A stretch of 64,000 nt of DNA from Flammulina velutipes (lineage: Eukaryota > Basidiomycota > Agaricomycetes > Agaricales > Physalacriaceae), in contig CM022371.1 of the NCBI GenBank assembly GCA_011800155.1, forward strand, positions 186,001 through 250,000, in the 5' to 3' direction. The position numbers and the translations under genes were made by a program. Shown here one piece after another: positions 22,929 through 34,480 of this stretch (positions are counted from its first letter, which is position 1; each line of letters opens with the position of its first letter). The notes under the pieces were generated by a model, which made no database searches, had not been told where the DNA came from, and was given only the letters and a program-made list of their open reading frames with translations.

Positions 22929-24308
22929 ATGCCTGCTCTCTCCAACGTTGAAACAAACTCTACTATCTTAGTAACTGGCGCTAACGGCTTCATCGCCACC
23001 TGGCTCGTCGGCGACCTTCTCAAGAAAGGCTATAACGTCCGTGCAGCAGTCCGGACGGAGGCTAAGGGAAAGAACCTTTTAGAGAACTATGGATCCTATG
23101 GAGATAAGCTCCAGATATTCGCCGTGGGGGATATTAAGAAGGTGTGTTTCACTGAACTCTCTTACCAAGATCGGTCCTGATCTGAAGCTACTAGGAAACA
23201 GCTTTCGACGAGGCTGTAAAAGACGTTCAGGGAATCATCCATACCGCGTCTCCCGTACATGTCCCCGAGACTTTGAAGGATACGCCTCCCAAGGGTACGT
23301 CGCTTACCATCCAGCTAACTCGGCGATCTGACATTGGACCAATAGATCTCATCGATCAATCCGTTGGAGGAGCTGTAGGTGTCCTCAACAGTGCCCTCAA
23401 GAACGGGTGAGCCTATAGCATTCATTTTCCCCTCACCTCGTCTAACACAGTAAAGAAATGCCCTCCAGCGTGTTGTCATGGTCTCCTCGTGTGTCGCCAT
23501 TCGCCCGTTCTCCCTTGAACCCATCACGGTCGACGAGACTGTCTGGAACGACGCAGCCGTGAAGGAATGTGAAGAGAAAGGTGTCAACGCCGATGGTCTC
23601 ACCAAGTACTCAGCGTCCAAGACGGCGTCAGAGAAAGGTGAGTTTTGCTTCATACTCGTGCACCCTCGTAATATTTATTGACGTCGGGGTCAACTAGCGA
23701 CATGGGAGTTCTACGAGAAAAACAAGTCTAAAATCAACTGGGATATGGTCGTCGTCAACCCTCCTTGGGTATTCGGGGTACGTCTCATCTACCAATGTCA
23801 TACCATCGCGACCTCAACCAATCCCTCAGCCATCAACGCACGACGTGTCTTCTCTCGCCACCGCCCCGGCCAGCACCCAACTTCTATTCGGCGCCCTTGT
23901 CAAAGACGATTTCGGCGGATATCCACCTCTCTATGCGCCAGGGCACGGATTCACCGATGCACGCGACGTCTCCTCCGCGCTCATCAAAGCTCTCGTCACC
24001 CCCGAAGCGTCGGGAGAGCGTATCATGGTCGTCGCGCATCAGTTCGTGTGGCAAGACTTGGGTGCGTAAACCTTCGTGATCAAATGAAATGAAATGACAT
24101 GCTCACGCGCATCTATCTAGTGGATGCCGCGAACAAGCTCTCGCCGTCTCCGTATTCCAAGCCCCTTAGCAAGGGCACGCCGGGAGTGGCTGTTCGTAAT
24201 ATTACCTTCGATACGAGCAAGGAGAAGAGGATCTTGGGGATCAAGTTCCGTACGACCGAAGATCTGGTTAAGGATATGTTGACCGAGTTTGAGACTCGGG
24301 GGTTCTGA
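22929..24308 (+). CDS. NAD(P)-dependent extended SDR, dihydroflavonol-4-reductase-like
   Basis: A multi-exon gene; exon 1 is 22929-23141. It opens MPALSNVETNSTILVTGANG. The Rossmann motif TGANGFIA (GxxGxxA) and AAVRTEAKG set NADP preference. IIHTASPVHV follows after an intron, then MVSSCVAIRP and the catalytic YSASKTASEK (YxxxK). Next come WDMVVVNPPWVFG and a C-terminus ending KDMLTEFETRGF. This is the fungal ketoreductase/DFR-like group of extended SDRs, which reduce aldehydes or ketones. At least six short introns are needed. Length after splicing is about 340 residues, normal for the family. The substrate cannot be read from the sequence. Confidence 0.85.
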
Positions 24309-24523
24309 GCGAACGTCGATCATATTTGATCCGCGTCGATCTTGACAAATTCCAAGGAAACATGTATATTTCGATAACAAGAATAGACCGTAGGTACTAG
24401 ACAATAGCGAATCGGTGAAAGCGACGAAAGGAAAATTATAACGAAATGCCAAAACACAAAAAGCGAAGAAAACAAGTGCGAACAAAGTATAAACAAGTAA
24501 AAGAATAGATAGAGAGAGCTCAA
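24309..24523. other. 3' flanks and left edge of the segmental duplication
   Basis: Convergent 3' flanks of the SDR and HMG-box genes. From about 24391 (TACTAGACAATAGCGAAT) the sequence matches 30951 onwards, marking the left border of the duplicated block. Confidence 0.6.
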
Positions 24524-25293
24524 TCAGTTACCAGCATTCAAGTACTCAATATACTTAACGCTAACATTCTGGGAGTCCTAAAAATCAAGTCAGATGGGAG
24601 GAATCAAGTCAAGCTGGAACAACCTACAAGTACATAGTCATCGTTCTCAAACAAGTCATCGCCCGTTGGCACGTAGGGAAGCTGGTAGGAATAGTATTGG
24701 GTCGAAGGATTGCTGTAAGGTACCTGATAGACCGGAGGCGGAGCAGGTGCGTGATTAACTGCGTGGTGGCGAGGGTCCTGAATAGTAGACGGCGCACGGG
24801 ATAGGTAATTTCCGGAAACACCAGCCGCGAGAGAGGGCTCTACCTGCCATGAAATAGGGTGGTTCACCCACTGGACCTGGTTGGTTGGAATTGGGTATGT
24901 CTGCATCGGAGCGGGGGAGACGGAAGACGCCGACGGTGTAGGCGCCGGAACACTCTTCTTAGGCTTCCGTCCCCTCTTCTTCCGCGGTTCCTTCCCCTCT
25001 CCCCCTTTCTTCGACGCCCTCTCAATCTTCTGACCAGGAAAAAGCCGATCCTGCTCCTCTTTCAAGCGCTGCGCCATCTCCTCATACGGCTTTGCCTCGC
25101 CTCGGTTCTTCAGGTCCCGCCATGCAGGCCCTGCGAGCTCCGAAACACGGTGTTGACCTTGCTCGCTGATCGTCTTGCGGAACTCTCGTCGGAAAAGGAA
25201 GAAGGCGTTCTCTGTGCGTTTCTTCTTCGTCTGGGCCGGGGGAGGCGCCTGAGAGTTGACGAAAATAACGGGTTGGTGTTGGGTAGGCTCCAT
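24524..25293 (-). CDS. HMG-box DNA-binding protein, copy 1
   Basis: Two exons (25293-24628, 24577-24524) give about 239 residues. The N-terminal HMG box starts at about residue 22 (KKKRTENAFFLFRREFRK) and continues with VSELAGPAWRDLKN and KPYEEMAQRLKEE. A basic tail (KKRGRKPKKS, AT-hook-like GRKPKK) follows, then a Pro/Gln/Tyr-rich region. The intron near 24578-24627 replaces the unspliced end with DSQNVSVKYIEYLNAGN; the same tail in copy 2 supports this. Expected role: a sequence-specific or architectural DNA-binding regulator in the nucleus. HMG proteins of this kind include fungal mating and development regulators, but nothing here assigns such a role. The start was chosen because both copies share MExTQxQPVIFVNSQAP. 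Confidence 0.8.
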
Positions 25294-25929
25294 GGTGGGT
25301 GTGGTTGCAGTCTGATGTTGTGGGGAACAAAGAACAGGCGCTCTGCCTTTAAGTATTTGTTCCCATGTTATCAAACAATGGTGCGTGGCGAACAAACACG
25401 GACACCCAGAGATCGACATGTGCCCACACGCTATTGTTCGCATTGAGACGAACGTGATTTTCTTTGTTCATGCACTCGTAATGCCGGATCGAGTGCGCCA
25501 AGAAAAAATGGTTGACTTTGCAAACTGATGTGGCGCACATAAGACAGGAACTTCGAAGTTAACGCTGTCTCAAAGATGTACTGAAAGATTCTTCGCGCCA
25601 GAACGATAACTATAGTATATTGGACTTGACGAGGTCCCGAAGTAAGAGGAATGTACCATATCGTTCCAAAGGTTGAGAGTCAATCTTTAGCCGCGATTAG
25701 ACCAACGATAGAGAGCACAACGTCAGATGTTGCCATGTTTGTCTTCATCATTTCCAACGCGCTCGATATTCCCAACGACAGGCATCCTCTGCACGACAAA
25801 GGAACACGAATACGAATGAAAGCAGAGAGTACCCCTGCAATTTTTCCGAGACTATCCTGTTCCACCCACCTCGACTACACCCAAAATTGTCCAATACGCC
25901 ACATGAGTGGTCGTCCAGGTCCAGCAATG
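25294..25929. other. HMG1 promoter and a shared tail relic
   Basis: A TTTAAGTATTTGTTC stretch near 25350 is shared with the HMG2 promoter. HMG1 has an extra piece of about 77 bp here (roughly 25364-25439). At 25660-25790 lies a relic matching 32060-32200 and 34815-34945 (minus-strand peptide TSDVVLSIVGLIAA). It seems to be the 3' end of the unresolved gene of 34.7-36.4 kb. Confidence 0.5.
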
Positions 25930-27337
25930 CTAGACATCGACAACTAACAGGTATCAATACCATATTAAAAAAAACAGAAATACAAACACATACATGAATG
26001 TTGGGGAAATTCATCTTCGGTGGACGACAAAACCGGTGAGTCATAAGCGAGCGCCTGTCGGTTAAAAATGGCATAGAGCTCGTTCCTCATCTCTTTCAAG
26101 ACGCTGAGAGGCACTCCGCGCGGGGGACTCCATGGAAAGATAGCGGCGTGGGTTCCAGGCAGCGTGAAAGAAACGTTCCGTTTGTTCAACAACGACGCAA
26201 GCATAGCGCAGCATCGGCAGCACTTCTTGCTGCTGACTGCGATGACTATCTTCCCAGACACCTGCAAATATTGGTCAGATGATGACAGAAAAGGACTGGG
26301 TAGGAACCATACAGGGAATATTTCTGCAATCTCCGCTTTGGTGAATGGCCCAAAGGGTTCCCCATCAAAGACCAATATACTGACCAGACCCATTGCTACC
26401 GCTTCAGCGTGGACCATTGCCTGTTGAAAGCCATTTCCCAACCTAGACTCGAGGAATAGATTGACTTTTTGGCGTATCTTGTCGTCGCGTTGAGTCTTTT
26501 TCACATAAGCGACATATCTAGTCTTGAACGCATGCACATCGTCCTGCGAGAGATCATGTTTCCGGGGAGGAACATTAACATGGTAAACATCGAGAGCCAA
26601 GGGTTTAGGGAAACGCGTCGATGCTTTGGCGATGACCTTTACAGCCTCGGACCAGGCAGTGATCGTCCCGCAGAAACGCACAACTTGAGCGCCACCCCCC
26701 GCATTCTCGGAGGCTTCGGATTGGTCAGACGCTATATAATCAAATCTTTGCGACAGTAATCGGGGATGATTCAGGCGTACCATCTTCCTCTTCTGCAGAT
26801 AATAAAAGGGACAGTAATAAAAATCAAAGAAATTGACGCACCATCGATGTCGGATGCTCCATTTGCTTGAAAATAGAGTATCAGGCCGCGATTGACGACC
26901 GAAATGTCTAGTACCATCACCTTCAAACACGCCTTCTGAAAAATAAATTAGACACAACTCTGATTCCGGGCAATTGCATAGAGAGACACATACTCGTCTT
27001 GGCGGTCACGTATTGACCCATCAGCGTAGTCACTCGTCGAGCAAGTATTAGTATCACAGGTGAACACAATAGACAATATCCTGTGAGCTTCAACTTGTCC
27101 GCTAACAGCATTTAAGATAGCGGCACTGTCGCCGTTACACGTCCCGAACTCTCCGGTAGTGACGAGCGTTGAGATATGTTTGAAAATCTTGAGGTTGTCG
27201 TCCTTTGGCATCGGCTGGATAGCTCCATCCCGAGTATGTTCAAGCGCAGTCGTCATGAACGTGATCTCTTTCGCCACTTTGTCCCAGTCGTTGTCGCTAC
27301 CACGGAAGATAGAAGGGAAGGGCGATCGAGTCGACAT
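25930..27337 (-). pseudogene. OTT_1508-like deaminase D1, middle domain deleted
   Basis: The N-terminal exon (from 27337: MSTRSPFPSIF, KVAKEITFMTTAL, LVTTGEFG) and the C-terminal deaminase exons are nearly identical to D3. The deaminase part keeps MVHAEAVAMGL and IAVSSKKCCRCC, and ends HSFVDV after a last short intron. Between TSDY and LMGQYVTAKT about 700 bp are missing relative to D3 (junction near 27025), which removes the helical middle domain and puts the two halves out of frame. A frame covering 26957-25965 stays open through the two short introns, so a truncated deaminase product is conceivable. On balance this is a deletion derivative. Confidence 0.65.
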
Positions 27338-27525
27338 GGTGGCGTGTCAAGGATGTGTGACCCGTGTTATGGTCACAGCAGCAAATTGAGGGGTCACCAC
27401 CTATACCTCATCATTGCAGGAAGATACGGAATATAGTTGTAGATATCCGAATGCTTTCGACACACCGCACTAGCTATGCAATCCACCAAGTCCACCCTTG
27501 CCATTCTTCCACTGTGTCTCATCGT

Positions 27526-27665
27526 ATGGTCAAAATCACTATATCGTTGTCAATTGACTGAGGAGTGAAACTGAATTAACAAGGTCTGAGTGTATTTGAA
27601 AGAATAGAGACATGATCTATCAAAAGCGTACAGCAACAACAGATGAATAAAACAGCCAAATCGTT
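27526..27665. other. Spacer between D1 upstream flank and D2
   Basis: Short intergenic stretch. The duplicated upstream flank of D1 ends here (CATTCTTCCACTG…CTCATCG near 27510), followed by the D2 3' flank. No other feature. Confidence 0.4.
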
Positions 27666-29876
27666 TCAGGGAGCCTTCGCCTTCAGAGGAGGCACTGAAA
27701 TGGAGTTAATACAAGACCATTCACGAATAAATTTACACATACAGTCATCAGATGGCAAATCAACATGCTCCGACGTGGCAGGGGAAGTGTGAGTTGATGG
27801 TGCGATTGCAAAGTAGGTGCAAGCTTGGTTATGGAAGGCGGTACAGATCCTGTCTCTCATTTCGCGGAGGATGGCCAAAGGCACGCCGCGCGGGGGGCTC
27901 CAAGGCAAGAACGTCGCGTGCGATCCAGGTAAAACAAATCTGACCCCTTCAGCATGCTCTGTCAGTATATCCCCGAGCATCGTGCAACAAGCGCAGCACT
28001 TTTTACTGACAGCGATGGTCACATCACCTGACGTCTGTAGATAGATATAGATTATTATTAGCATATAGCACATCGAAGCCAGCAGAAACGTACAGGGAGT
28101 GTCTCGTCGGTCCATTTTTTAGTGAATGAACCAAACGCTTCACCATTGAGGACCGAAATGCACACGAGACCCATCGCGATCGCCTCTGCATGGATGGTGG
28201 CGCCACGCATTTTCTTGGATAAACCTAGTTTGATCCTGGCATTAACGAATTTCCTCGCGCTTTTGAGCCGTTCCGCATCCTTCTCTTTTCCCTGCAAATA
28301 GGCAAGGTAGTTCTTCTTGAAATCTATGTGGTCTTGCGGCAACACGTTGTGTGGACGAGGGATGCTGGTGACGCGAAAGACTTGGAGATTCACAGGGCTC
28401 GGAAGCCGTGAGGTGCCATGGATGATGTTGCTGATGGCCTCATGCCATGCGGTGATAATGCGGCAATACCGCAAGACGTGGGCACCCCCTCCCGCGTATC
28501 GAGCTCCATCAGAGGCTACAGGAGTGATTAGGAGATTTGCGAGGACAGATAGTTGCGCCTACCATCGTCTTCTTCAAGTTCTTCTTCCTCATCATCGACA
28601 TCTTGAAATGATTGTAAGATAAGATAATCTGACCGATCAGAGGCAAGTTGACATACCATTGACATCCTCAGTGGCCTCAGAGGTTGACGTCTGAGAGTGT
28701 ACAGGTTTGTTCGCTTGAGGAGACAGTAAGCACAACCGTTAACATAGAACGAAAACATGTACCCCGCGCTAGAAGTGAGGTGAGGCGAAACGTTGGAGCG
28801 GATCACGCAAGAGACATACCAATCTGCTTATTTCTTGCCTCCAGAAACTTTTGCATCAGCTTTAACTCTAGATCATCCGGCGAGAAAATGAATGCCATGA
28901 GCTCCTGTGCCATGATGAGACGGTCGAACACGGCCACGGCCTCCACCAAGGCTCTCGTGTCTGACGTGGACAAAGGTGTCGCCCCAATCCTCGTACCCGT
29001 CGTAGTGTCCAGATTGGTCTGCACAAGATGCTCGATTTTGCTGTACGTAAAATCGACAAATTTCGCCCATTGTCCGACATTTTCAGACGTGATAGAGTAA
29101 CGGTTTGAATCGTGCTGTGCGGTGTAGGTCGTGTCGCGATGTAGTCCATGCTCCGCCAGATCGTTTTGCATGCCCTTATCACGTAGCAGGAAGGACGCGC
29201 TAGGCAAATCGATAGGAGACCCAAATTTCGGCCTGTCCTCGTAGTAGCGTGCAACGATGTGAAACGGAGCCTCACACCAAAGGCGGGTGGCGCTCCTCAC
29301 ACGAGCGGAGAGCTTAGGAAATGCACGACGATGGATGAACAGGCGAGTGCGTCCCGCGTCGTATTGATCGTGTTCATCTCCGAGCAGATACCCGAGAATA
29401 TCGACCACGTCTTGCAGATGTACGTCGAACGAGACTACAGACCTGAAATGGTCACTATCGTTAGAACAATTGAGAGAGAGGAAACACTAAACAAACTGCA
29501 TATCTTCCCAATCATTCAACAGCACTTTACCACGCTTCGATGCTGTGATTTTCGAGTACGATGCACGATTGGTTGCCAAGTCGGGGACAGCATTGCGAGT
29601 GAACACGACGGATACGATCTTGTCAACGTCGACGCGGCCGGTGACAGCGTTCACAATGGCACCAGTAACGTCCCGATCCTTGCCCGCAAACTCGCCAGTG
29701 GTTACAAGTGTTGATATGTACTGGAAGAGTTGAAGGTTGCTGTTCTTTGGGGGCAACTTGATCGTTCCGTGTTGACATTCTTTGAGTATCGCAGTCAAGA
29801 AAGCAATCTCCTTGGCCACTTTTTCCCAATCGTCGTCGCCAGAGAGAACGGGAGGAAAATGTGGCGAGGTCGACAT
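27666..29876 (-). CDS. OTT_1508-like nucleic-acid deaminase family protein D2
   Basis: A multi-exon gene that chains in frame, giving roughly 570-590 residues. Domain order: an N-terminal module (MSTSPHFPPVLSGDDDWEKV… LFQYISTLVTTGEF, about 1-130); a helical middle domain (HLQDVVDILGYLLG, FIHRRAFPKLSARV, LWCEAPFHIVARYY, ENVGQWAKFVDFTYSKIE); an acidic linker (DVDDEEEELEEDDG); and a C-terminal deaminase fold. Zinc and catalytic residues are visible: HAEAIAMGL (His ligand and proton-shuttling Glu) and VSKKCCACC (CxxC ligands), then FVLPGSHATFLPW and a PPRG motif. The last exon ends LPPLKAKAP. This arrangement fits the fungal OTT_1508 deaminases, relatives of bacterial toxin and AID/APOBEC-type enzymes. 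Substrate (DNA, RNA or nucleotide) is unknown. No signal peptide is seen. Confidence 0.75.
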
Positions 29877-29983
29877 GACGGTGTCTAGTTAATGTTTGTT
29901 TGTTTGGTTATTGTTTACGAGTGGCGCTCGTCTAAATTTAGACTCCGACGATTTCAGCTGAAAGAACTTCCATTCTCTCAATA

Positions 29984-30348
29984 GTGCTCCTCAATTCTTA
30001 CTTAATACATTGCGTTCAGTTTACTCGGCACGCTGATGGCGGACAAGCAGTTATAGCAGTCTCCGAGAACCAGTTCAAGGATTTCGGTGGCGTGGTTGAG
30101 TAAAACAACCTGAAGTGCGCCATTTCGCCCAGTACAAGTTCGAGGGCTCGTAGGCAGGCTCATTGAGTAGCCCTATCTAACTTTATCGACGAATATCCCC
30201 GTCATTTTACTTCCTATGCTCACACAACGTTCAAGGATTTTGAGCTGCGATTTTGAACTCCGCTGATTCGCATCACCCCGGTCCCAGCGCCTCCAAATAA
30301 ACTGAGCGCAATCTCCAGATTGGCAATGAATTAAGCATTGAGGAGCAC
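29984..30348. mobile_element. Small TIR element (Tc1/mariner-like MITE candidate)
   Basis: Terminal inverted repeats start GTGCTCCTCAAT and are imperfect further in. The outer 12 bp match exactly between 29984 and 30348. TA dinucleotides flank both ends (29982-29983, 30349-30350). The 365-bp body has no coding frame. TA is a weak target-duplication signal, so the superfamily is tentative. Confidence 0.55.
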
Positions 30349-30897
30349 TACTACCGCCCTGTGGCTATTCTATGTCCTCCGCGAACATTCCACCGGGAGC
30401 TTCCGATGTATCTGAAAGTGCAAAATGCACAGGTGAGCCCTAATTCACACGGCTCGTCTGTTCTGAACATCGGACATCCCCTCCAGGTGGAGATGTTGAG
30501 AGCAAGTGACCATCGGTGCAGGACATTGTAGAAAGCTGCTCACGGATGTCACTGGATGATGATGAGCTGACCGGCCTAAATCCTGATTCCTGATCGCAAT
30601 TGTCGGGCTGCGGCCTGCGGCTGCATCTGCCTGGACTGATTGCTTGAGGACCTATGTCTGCTGTCTTTGAGCTGCTCCCATCCACAGACATTTTTGTCCC
30701 GACCGACGCGATCAAGAGCAAGCTGACAGAAGATGATTCCTTAGTACTTACCATGCAAGCAAGCGATTATGGGACTAAAGCATAGTCCATCGTGTACCCT
30801 CCATCATCATCATACAAGTTTGACGTCGAGCGGCATCAAAATCACCAAGATAACCGGTAGCTTTCCTGACTGGGGCTTTTGTCGTTCCCCCCCCCAC

Positions 30898-30947
30898 AGG
30901 CTTGGACGCCCTCTCAGATGTCGTCCACTACGCACCCACATTAAACG
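30898..30947 (+). pseudogene. Truncated fragment of the alpha-box-like gene
   Basis: The fragment reads LDALSDVVHYAPTLN, matching LLDVFHYAPTLKGG near the start of the gene at 54005. It follows a pyrimidine/C run with CAG, like an intron end. It is cut by the duplicated block at 30948. Confidence 0.6.
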
Positions 30948-31087
30948 TAAGTACTAGACAATAGCGAATTGGTGAAAGCAACAAAGATGACGAAAGGAAA
31001 ATGATAACGAAATGCCAGAACACAAAAGCGAAGAAAATAAGTGCGAATGTAGTATAAGTACAAGGCTAGATAGAGCTCAATCAGCAA

Positions 31088-31872
31088 TTACCTCCGGGAG
31101 ACAGCATTCAAGTACTCAATATATTTAACGCTCACATTGTGGGAGTCCTGGTAATCAAGTCAGATGGGAGGAATCAAGTCAAGCTGGAACAACCTACCAC
31201 TACACAGTCATCGCTCTCAAACAAGTCGTCGTCCGTTGGCACGTAGGGAAGCTGGTTGGGATAGTACTGGGTTGAAGTATGACCGTAAGGTCTCTGTTGG
31301 AGTGTGCCCGAATTAGGTGCGTGATTGACAGTGTGGTTGCGAGAGTCCTGAATAGTAGACGGCGCATGGAATAGATAATTTCCGGAAACACCAGCAGCGG
31401 GGGAATGCTCTACCTGCCATTGGGAAAGGTGATTCACCCACTGGACCTGGTTGGCGGAAATAGAGTATGTATGCACGGGAGCGGGGGAGGTGGAAGAGGA
31501 CGACGACGACGACGACGTTGTAGGAGCCGGACCACTCTTCTTCTTCCTTTCCCTCTTCTTCCGCGGTTCCTTTCCCTCTCCCCCTTTCTTCGACGCCCCT
31601 TCAATCTTCTGACCAGGAAAAAGCCAATCCTGCTCCTCTTTCATGTGTTGCGCCATCTCCTCATACGGCTTTGCCTCCCCTCGGTTCTTCAGGTCCCGCC
31701 ACGCAGGCCCTGCGAGCTCCGAAACACGGTGTTGACCTTTCTCGCTGATGGTCTTGCGGAACTCTCGTCGGAAAAGGAAGAAGGTGTTCTCTGTGCGTTT
31801 CTTCTTCGTCTGGACCGGGGGAGGCGCCTGAGAGTTGACGAAAATGACGGGTTGTTGTTGGGTGAGCTCCAT
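31088..31872 (-). CDS. HMG-box DNA-binding protein, copy 2
   Basis: Two exons (31872-31198, 31147-31088) give about 244 residues. The HMG box (KKKRTENTFFLFRREFRK, VSELAGPAWRDLKN) is almost identical to copy 1. Differences cluster in the low-complexity C-terminal half (a longer serine run, TLQQRPYGHTSTQYY) and in the last residues (YLNAVSRR instead of YLNAGN). Inferred role: a nuclear DNA-binding regulator, as for copy 1. The duplication looks recent; the box seems under constraint while the tail drifts. Confidence 0.8.
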
Positions 31873-32358
31873 CTTTTTTGGAGGGTGGGTGTAGTTGCAG
31901 TGTAATATTGTGGGGAACAAAGAGAAGGCGCTCTGCCTTTAAGTATTTGTTCGCATTGATCTGATACAGCATCAAAGATAAGATCATCTAGGATTCCTCG
32001 CGCCAGAACGAAAGCTACAGTAGATTGGACTTGACGAGGTCCCGAAGTAAGAGGAATGTACCATATCGGTTGAAAGGTTGGGGGCTAATGTTCAACCGCG
32101 ATTAGACCGACGACGGAGAGCACAACTGGCGCGAGCGTCAGAATTTGCCATCTTTGCCTTGATTATTTCCAGCCCGTTTCCAACGCTATTCATCCTCTGC
32201 ACGGTAGGGGAGCACGAATGCAAGTGAAAGCAGAAGGTAATGGGCAGTTCGGCCAACATTCTCCTGTTTCATTACACTCCCGGCCCCAAAAGTCGTGAAT
32301 CTTGCACCCATGTATGCCCACACCCAAAATTGTACATTACCCCACATTGGTGATCGTC
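31873..32358. other. HMG2 promoter and shared tail relic
   Basis: Contains the TTTAAGTATTTGTTC promoter stretch (around 31938) and, at 32060-32200, the tail relic shared with 25660-25790 and 34815-34945. No gene. Confidence 0.45.
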
Positions 32359-34480
32359 CTAAACATCGACAACTAACAGGTATCAATACCATATTAAAAA
32401 AAACAGAAATACAAACACATACATGAATGTTGGGGAAGTTCATCTTCGGTGGACGACAAAACCGGTGAGTCATAAGCGAGCGCCTGTCGGTTAAAAATAG
32501 CATAGAGCTCGTTCCTCATCTCTTTCAAGACGCTGAGAGGCACTCCGCGCGGGGGACTCCATGGAAAGATAGCGGCGTGGGTTCCAGGCAGCGTGAACGA
32601 GATATCCCGTTTGTTCAACAACGCCGCAAGCATAGCGCAGCATCGGCAGCACTTCTTGCTGCTGACTGCGATGACTATCTTCCCAGACACCTGCAAATAT
32701 TGGTCAGATGATGACAGAAAAGGACTGGGTAGGAACCATACAGGGAATAGTTTTGCAATCTCCGCTTTGGTGAATGGTCCAAAGGGTTCCCCGTCAAAGG
32801 CCAAGATACCGACTAGACCCATTGCTGCCGCTTCAGCGTGGACCATTGCCTGTTGAAAGCCATTTCCCAACCTAGAATCGAGGAATAGATTGACTTTTTG
32901 GCGTATCTCGTCGTCGCGCTGAGTTTTGTTCACATAAGCGACATATCTACTCTTGAACGCATCCATATCGTCCTGAGCTAGATCAAGTTTCCGGGGATGA
33001 ACATTGACATGGTAAACATCGAGAGCCAACGGTTTAGGGAAGCGTGTTGATGCTTTCGCGATGACCTTTACAGCCTCGGACCAGGCAGTGATCGTCCTGC
33101 AGAAACGCACAATTTGAGCGCCACCCCCCTCATTCTCAGAGGGTTCGGATTGGTCAGACGCTATATAATCAAATCTTTGCGGGACTAATCGGGGATGAAT
33201 TCATGCGTACCATCTTCCTCTTCCTCGAATCCTGCAGATGATGAAGGGGGTGGTGGTAAAAATCAAAGAAATTGACGCACCATCGATGTCGGATGCTCCA
33301 TTCGCTTGAAAAGAGAGTATCAGCCCGCGATTGACGACTGAAATGTCTAGTACCATCACCTTCAAACACGCCTTCTGAAAAATAAATTAGACACAACTCT
33401 GATTCCGGGCAATTGCATAGAGAGACACATACTCGTCTTGGCGGTCACGTATTGACCCATCAGCGTCCCCTCTAACCCCTCATCGGAGAAAACGGCCTTC
33501 ATCAACGCTTTCGAGCTCAAGAACATACGGAACTTGTCTGTCGCCTGGACTAGAGTAATAGCTTCCTCAGGAGATGACAACGGAAAATTCCTTCGTTCGA
33601 GGCCTGTAGCACCCGGCGTCAAGACGATCCTTTCGATGATGTCGTACGTCGAGGCGATTAGATCCGCCCATTTCCCAACGTTTTCGGACGTGATGTGGTA
33701 CTCGTTTGATCTTTGCGCCACGACGTCGAGTCCAAAGAGGCGCGCAAGATCATCACGCGTATCCGGAGTTGTGATTAACGAGAATGACGCGCTCGTTATC
33801 CTGACTGGATACCCAGACTCTGCTTTCCCTTTATAATGCTCCGCAACAATGCGGAACGGTGCTTGACCCCAAAGAAGGATTGCCTTGTGTATGCGAGCGG
33901 AGAGCTTTGGAAGGGCACGACAATGAATGAAGAGCATCATTCTGGATACGTCTACCTGGTGTTGAGTTTCTAGCATGTAGTGTAGGATATCTACGACGTC
34001 CTGGAGATGCTGGCTGAAGGAGACGATGTGTCTACAGGCCATTGTCATTATAAGAACATATGAAGAAGTGATTGAGACGTACTGCATATCTCGCCATTTC
34101 TCTAGGAGTTCTTTACCCCTACCACTAGCTGATGGTTGGATTTTCTGGGATGCATCTCCAGACCCGTCATAGTCACTCGTCGAACAAGCATTAGTAGTAC
34201 CAGAAGTGAACACTATAGCCAATATCCTGTGAGCTTCAACTTGTCCGCTAACAGCATTGACAAGAGTATCGTCTTTACGCGTTCCACTGTGTTCTCCGAT
34301 CGTGAGGAGTGTGGAGATATGTTGGAAAATCTTGAGGCTGTCGTCCTTTGGCATCGGCTGGATACCTCCATCCTGAGTATGCTTAAGCGCAGTCGTCATG
34401 AACGTGATCTCTTTCGCCACTTTGTCCCAGTCGTTGTCGCTACCCGGGAAGATATAAGGGAAGGGCGATCGAGTCGACAT
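32359..34480 (-). CDS. OTT_1508-like nucleic-acid deaminase family protein D3
   Basis: Full-length sister of D1. It starts MSTRSPFPYIFPGSDNDW at 34480. The first intron (GTACGTCTCA…CTGTAG) has a multiple-of-three length without stops, so both spliced and retained forms are open. The middle domain reads HIVSFSQHLQDVVDIL, FIHCRALPKLSARI, LWGQAPFRIVAEHY and VGKWADLIASTYDIIE. After short exons (KACLKVMVLDISVVNRG, a short acidic linker) the deaminase carries MVHAEAAAMGL and IAVSSKKCCRCC, then SFTLPGTHAAIFPWSPPRG, and ends HSFVDV at 32359. Zinc ligands (His, two Cys) and catalytic Glu are present, so it is probably active. Substrate unknown. Confidence 0.75.

Larger units (their letters stand above)
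24391..27525. repeat. Segmental duplication, block 1 (HMG-box gene plus deaminase D1)
   Basis: This block matches 30948-34683 in direct orientation and gene order: an HMG-box gene, a shared tail relic, a deaminase gene and its upstream flank. The pair is close to identical over much of the HMG and deaminase exons. Block 1 is about 0.7 kb shorter in the deaminase gene because of an internal deletion. Confidence 0.85.
29877..30947. other. Gene-poor stretch with a MITE and a duplication breakpoint
   Basis: Holds the D2 upstream region, a TA-flanked MITE at 29984-30348 and a serine-rich minus-strand open frame at 30440-30754 that I do not recognise. At 30898-30947 it carries a truncated piece of the alpha-box-like gene, ending exactly where the duplicated block begins. 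Confidence 0.5.

Noticed and set aside
24859..25446. Plus-strand open frame opposite the HMG-box gene (195 codons), and its twin at 31405-31905
   Set aside because: Both are antisense shadows of the HMG-box exon; the Arg/Leu/Pro-rich composition follows from the opposite strand's Lys/Pro codons.
30440..30754. A 104-codon serine-rich minus-strand gene
   Set aside because: Low complexity, no homologous pattern in the window, and it lies between a MITE and a duplication breakpoint.
24524..34480. A biosynthetic gene cluster interpretation
   Set aside because: No backbone enzyme (PKS, NRPS, terpene synthase) is present; SDR, GMC and cyclase genes are scattered and far apart.
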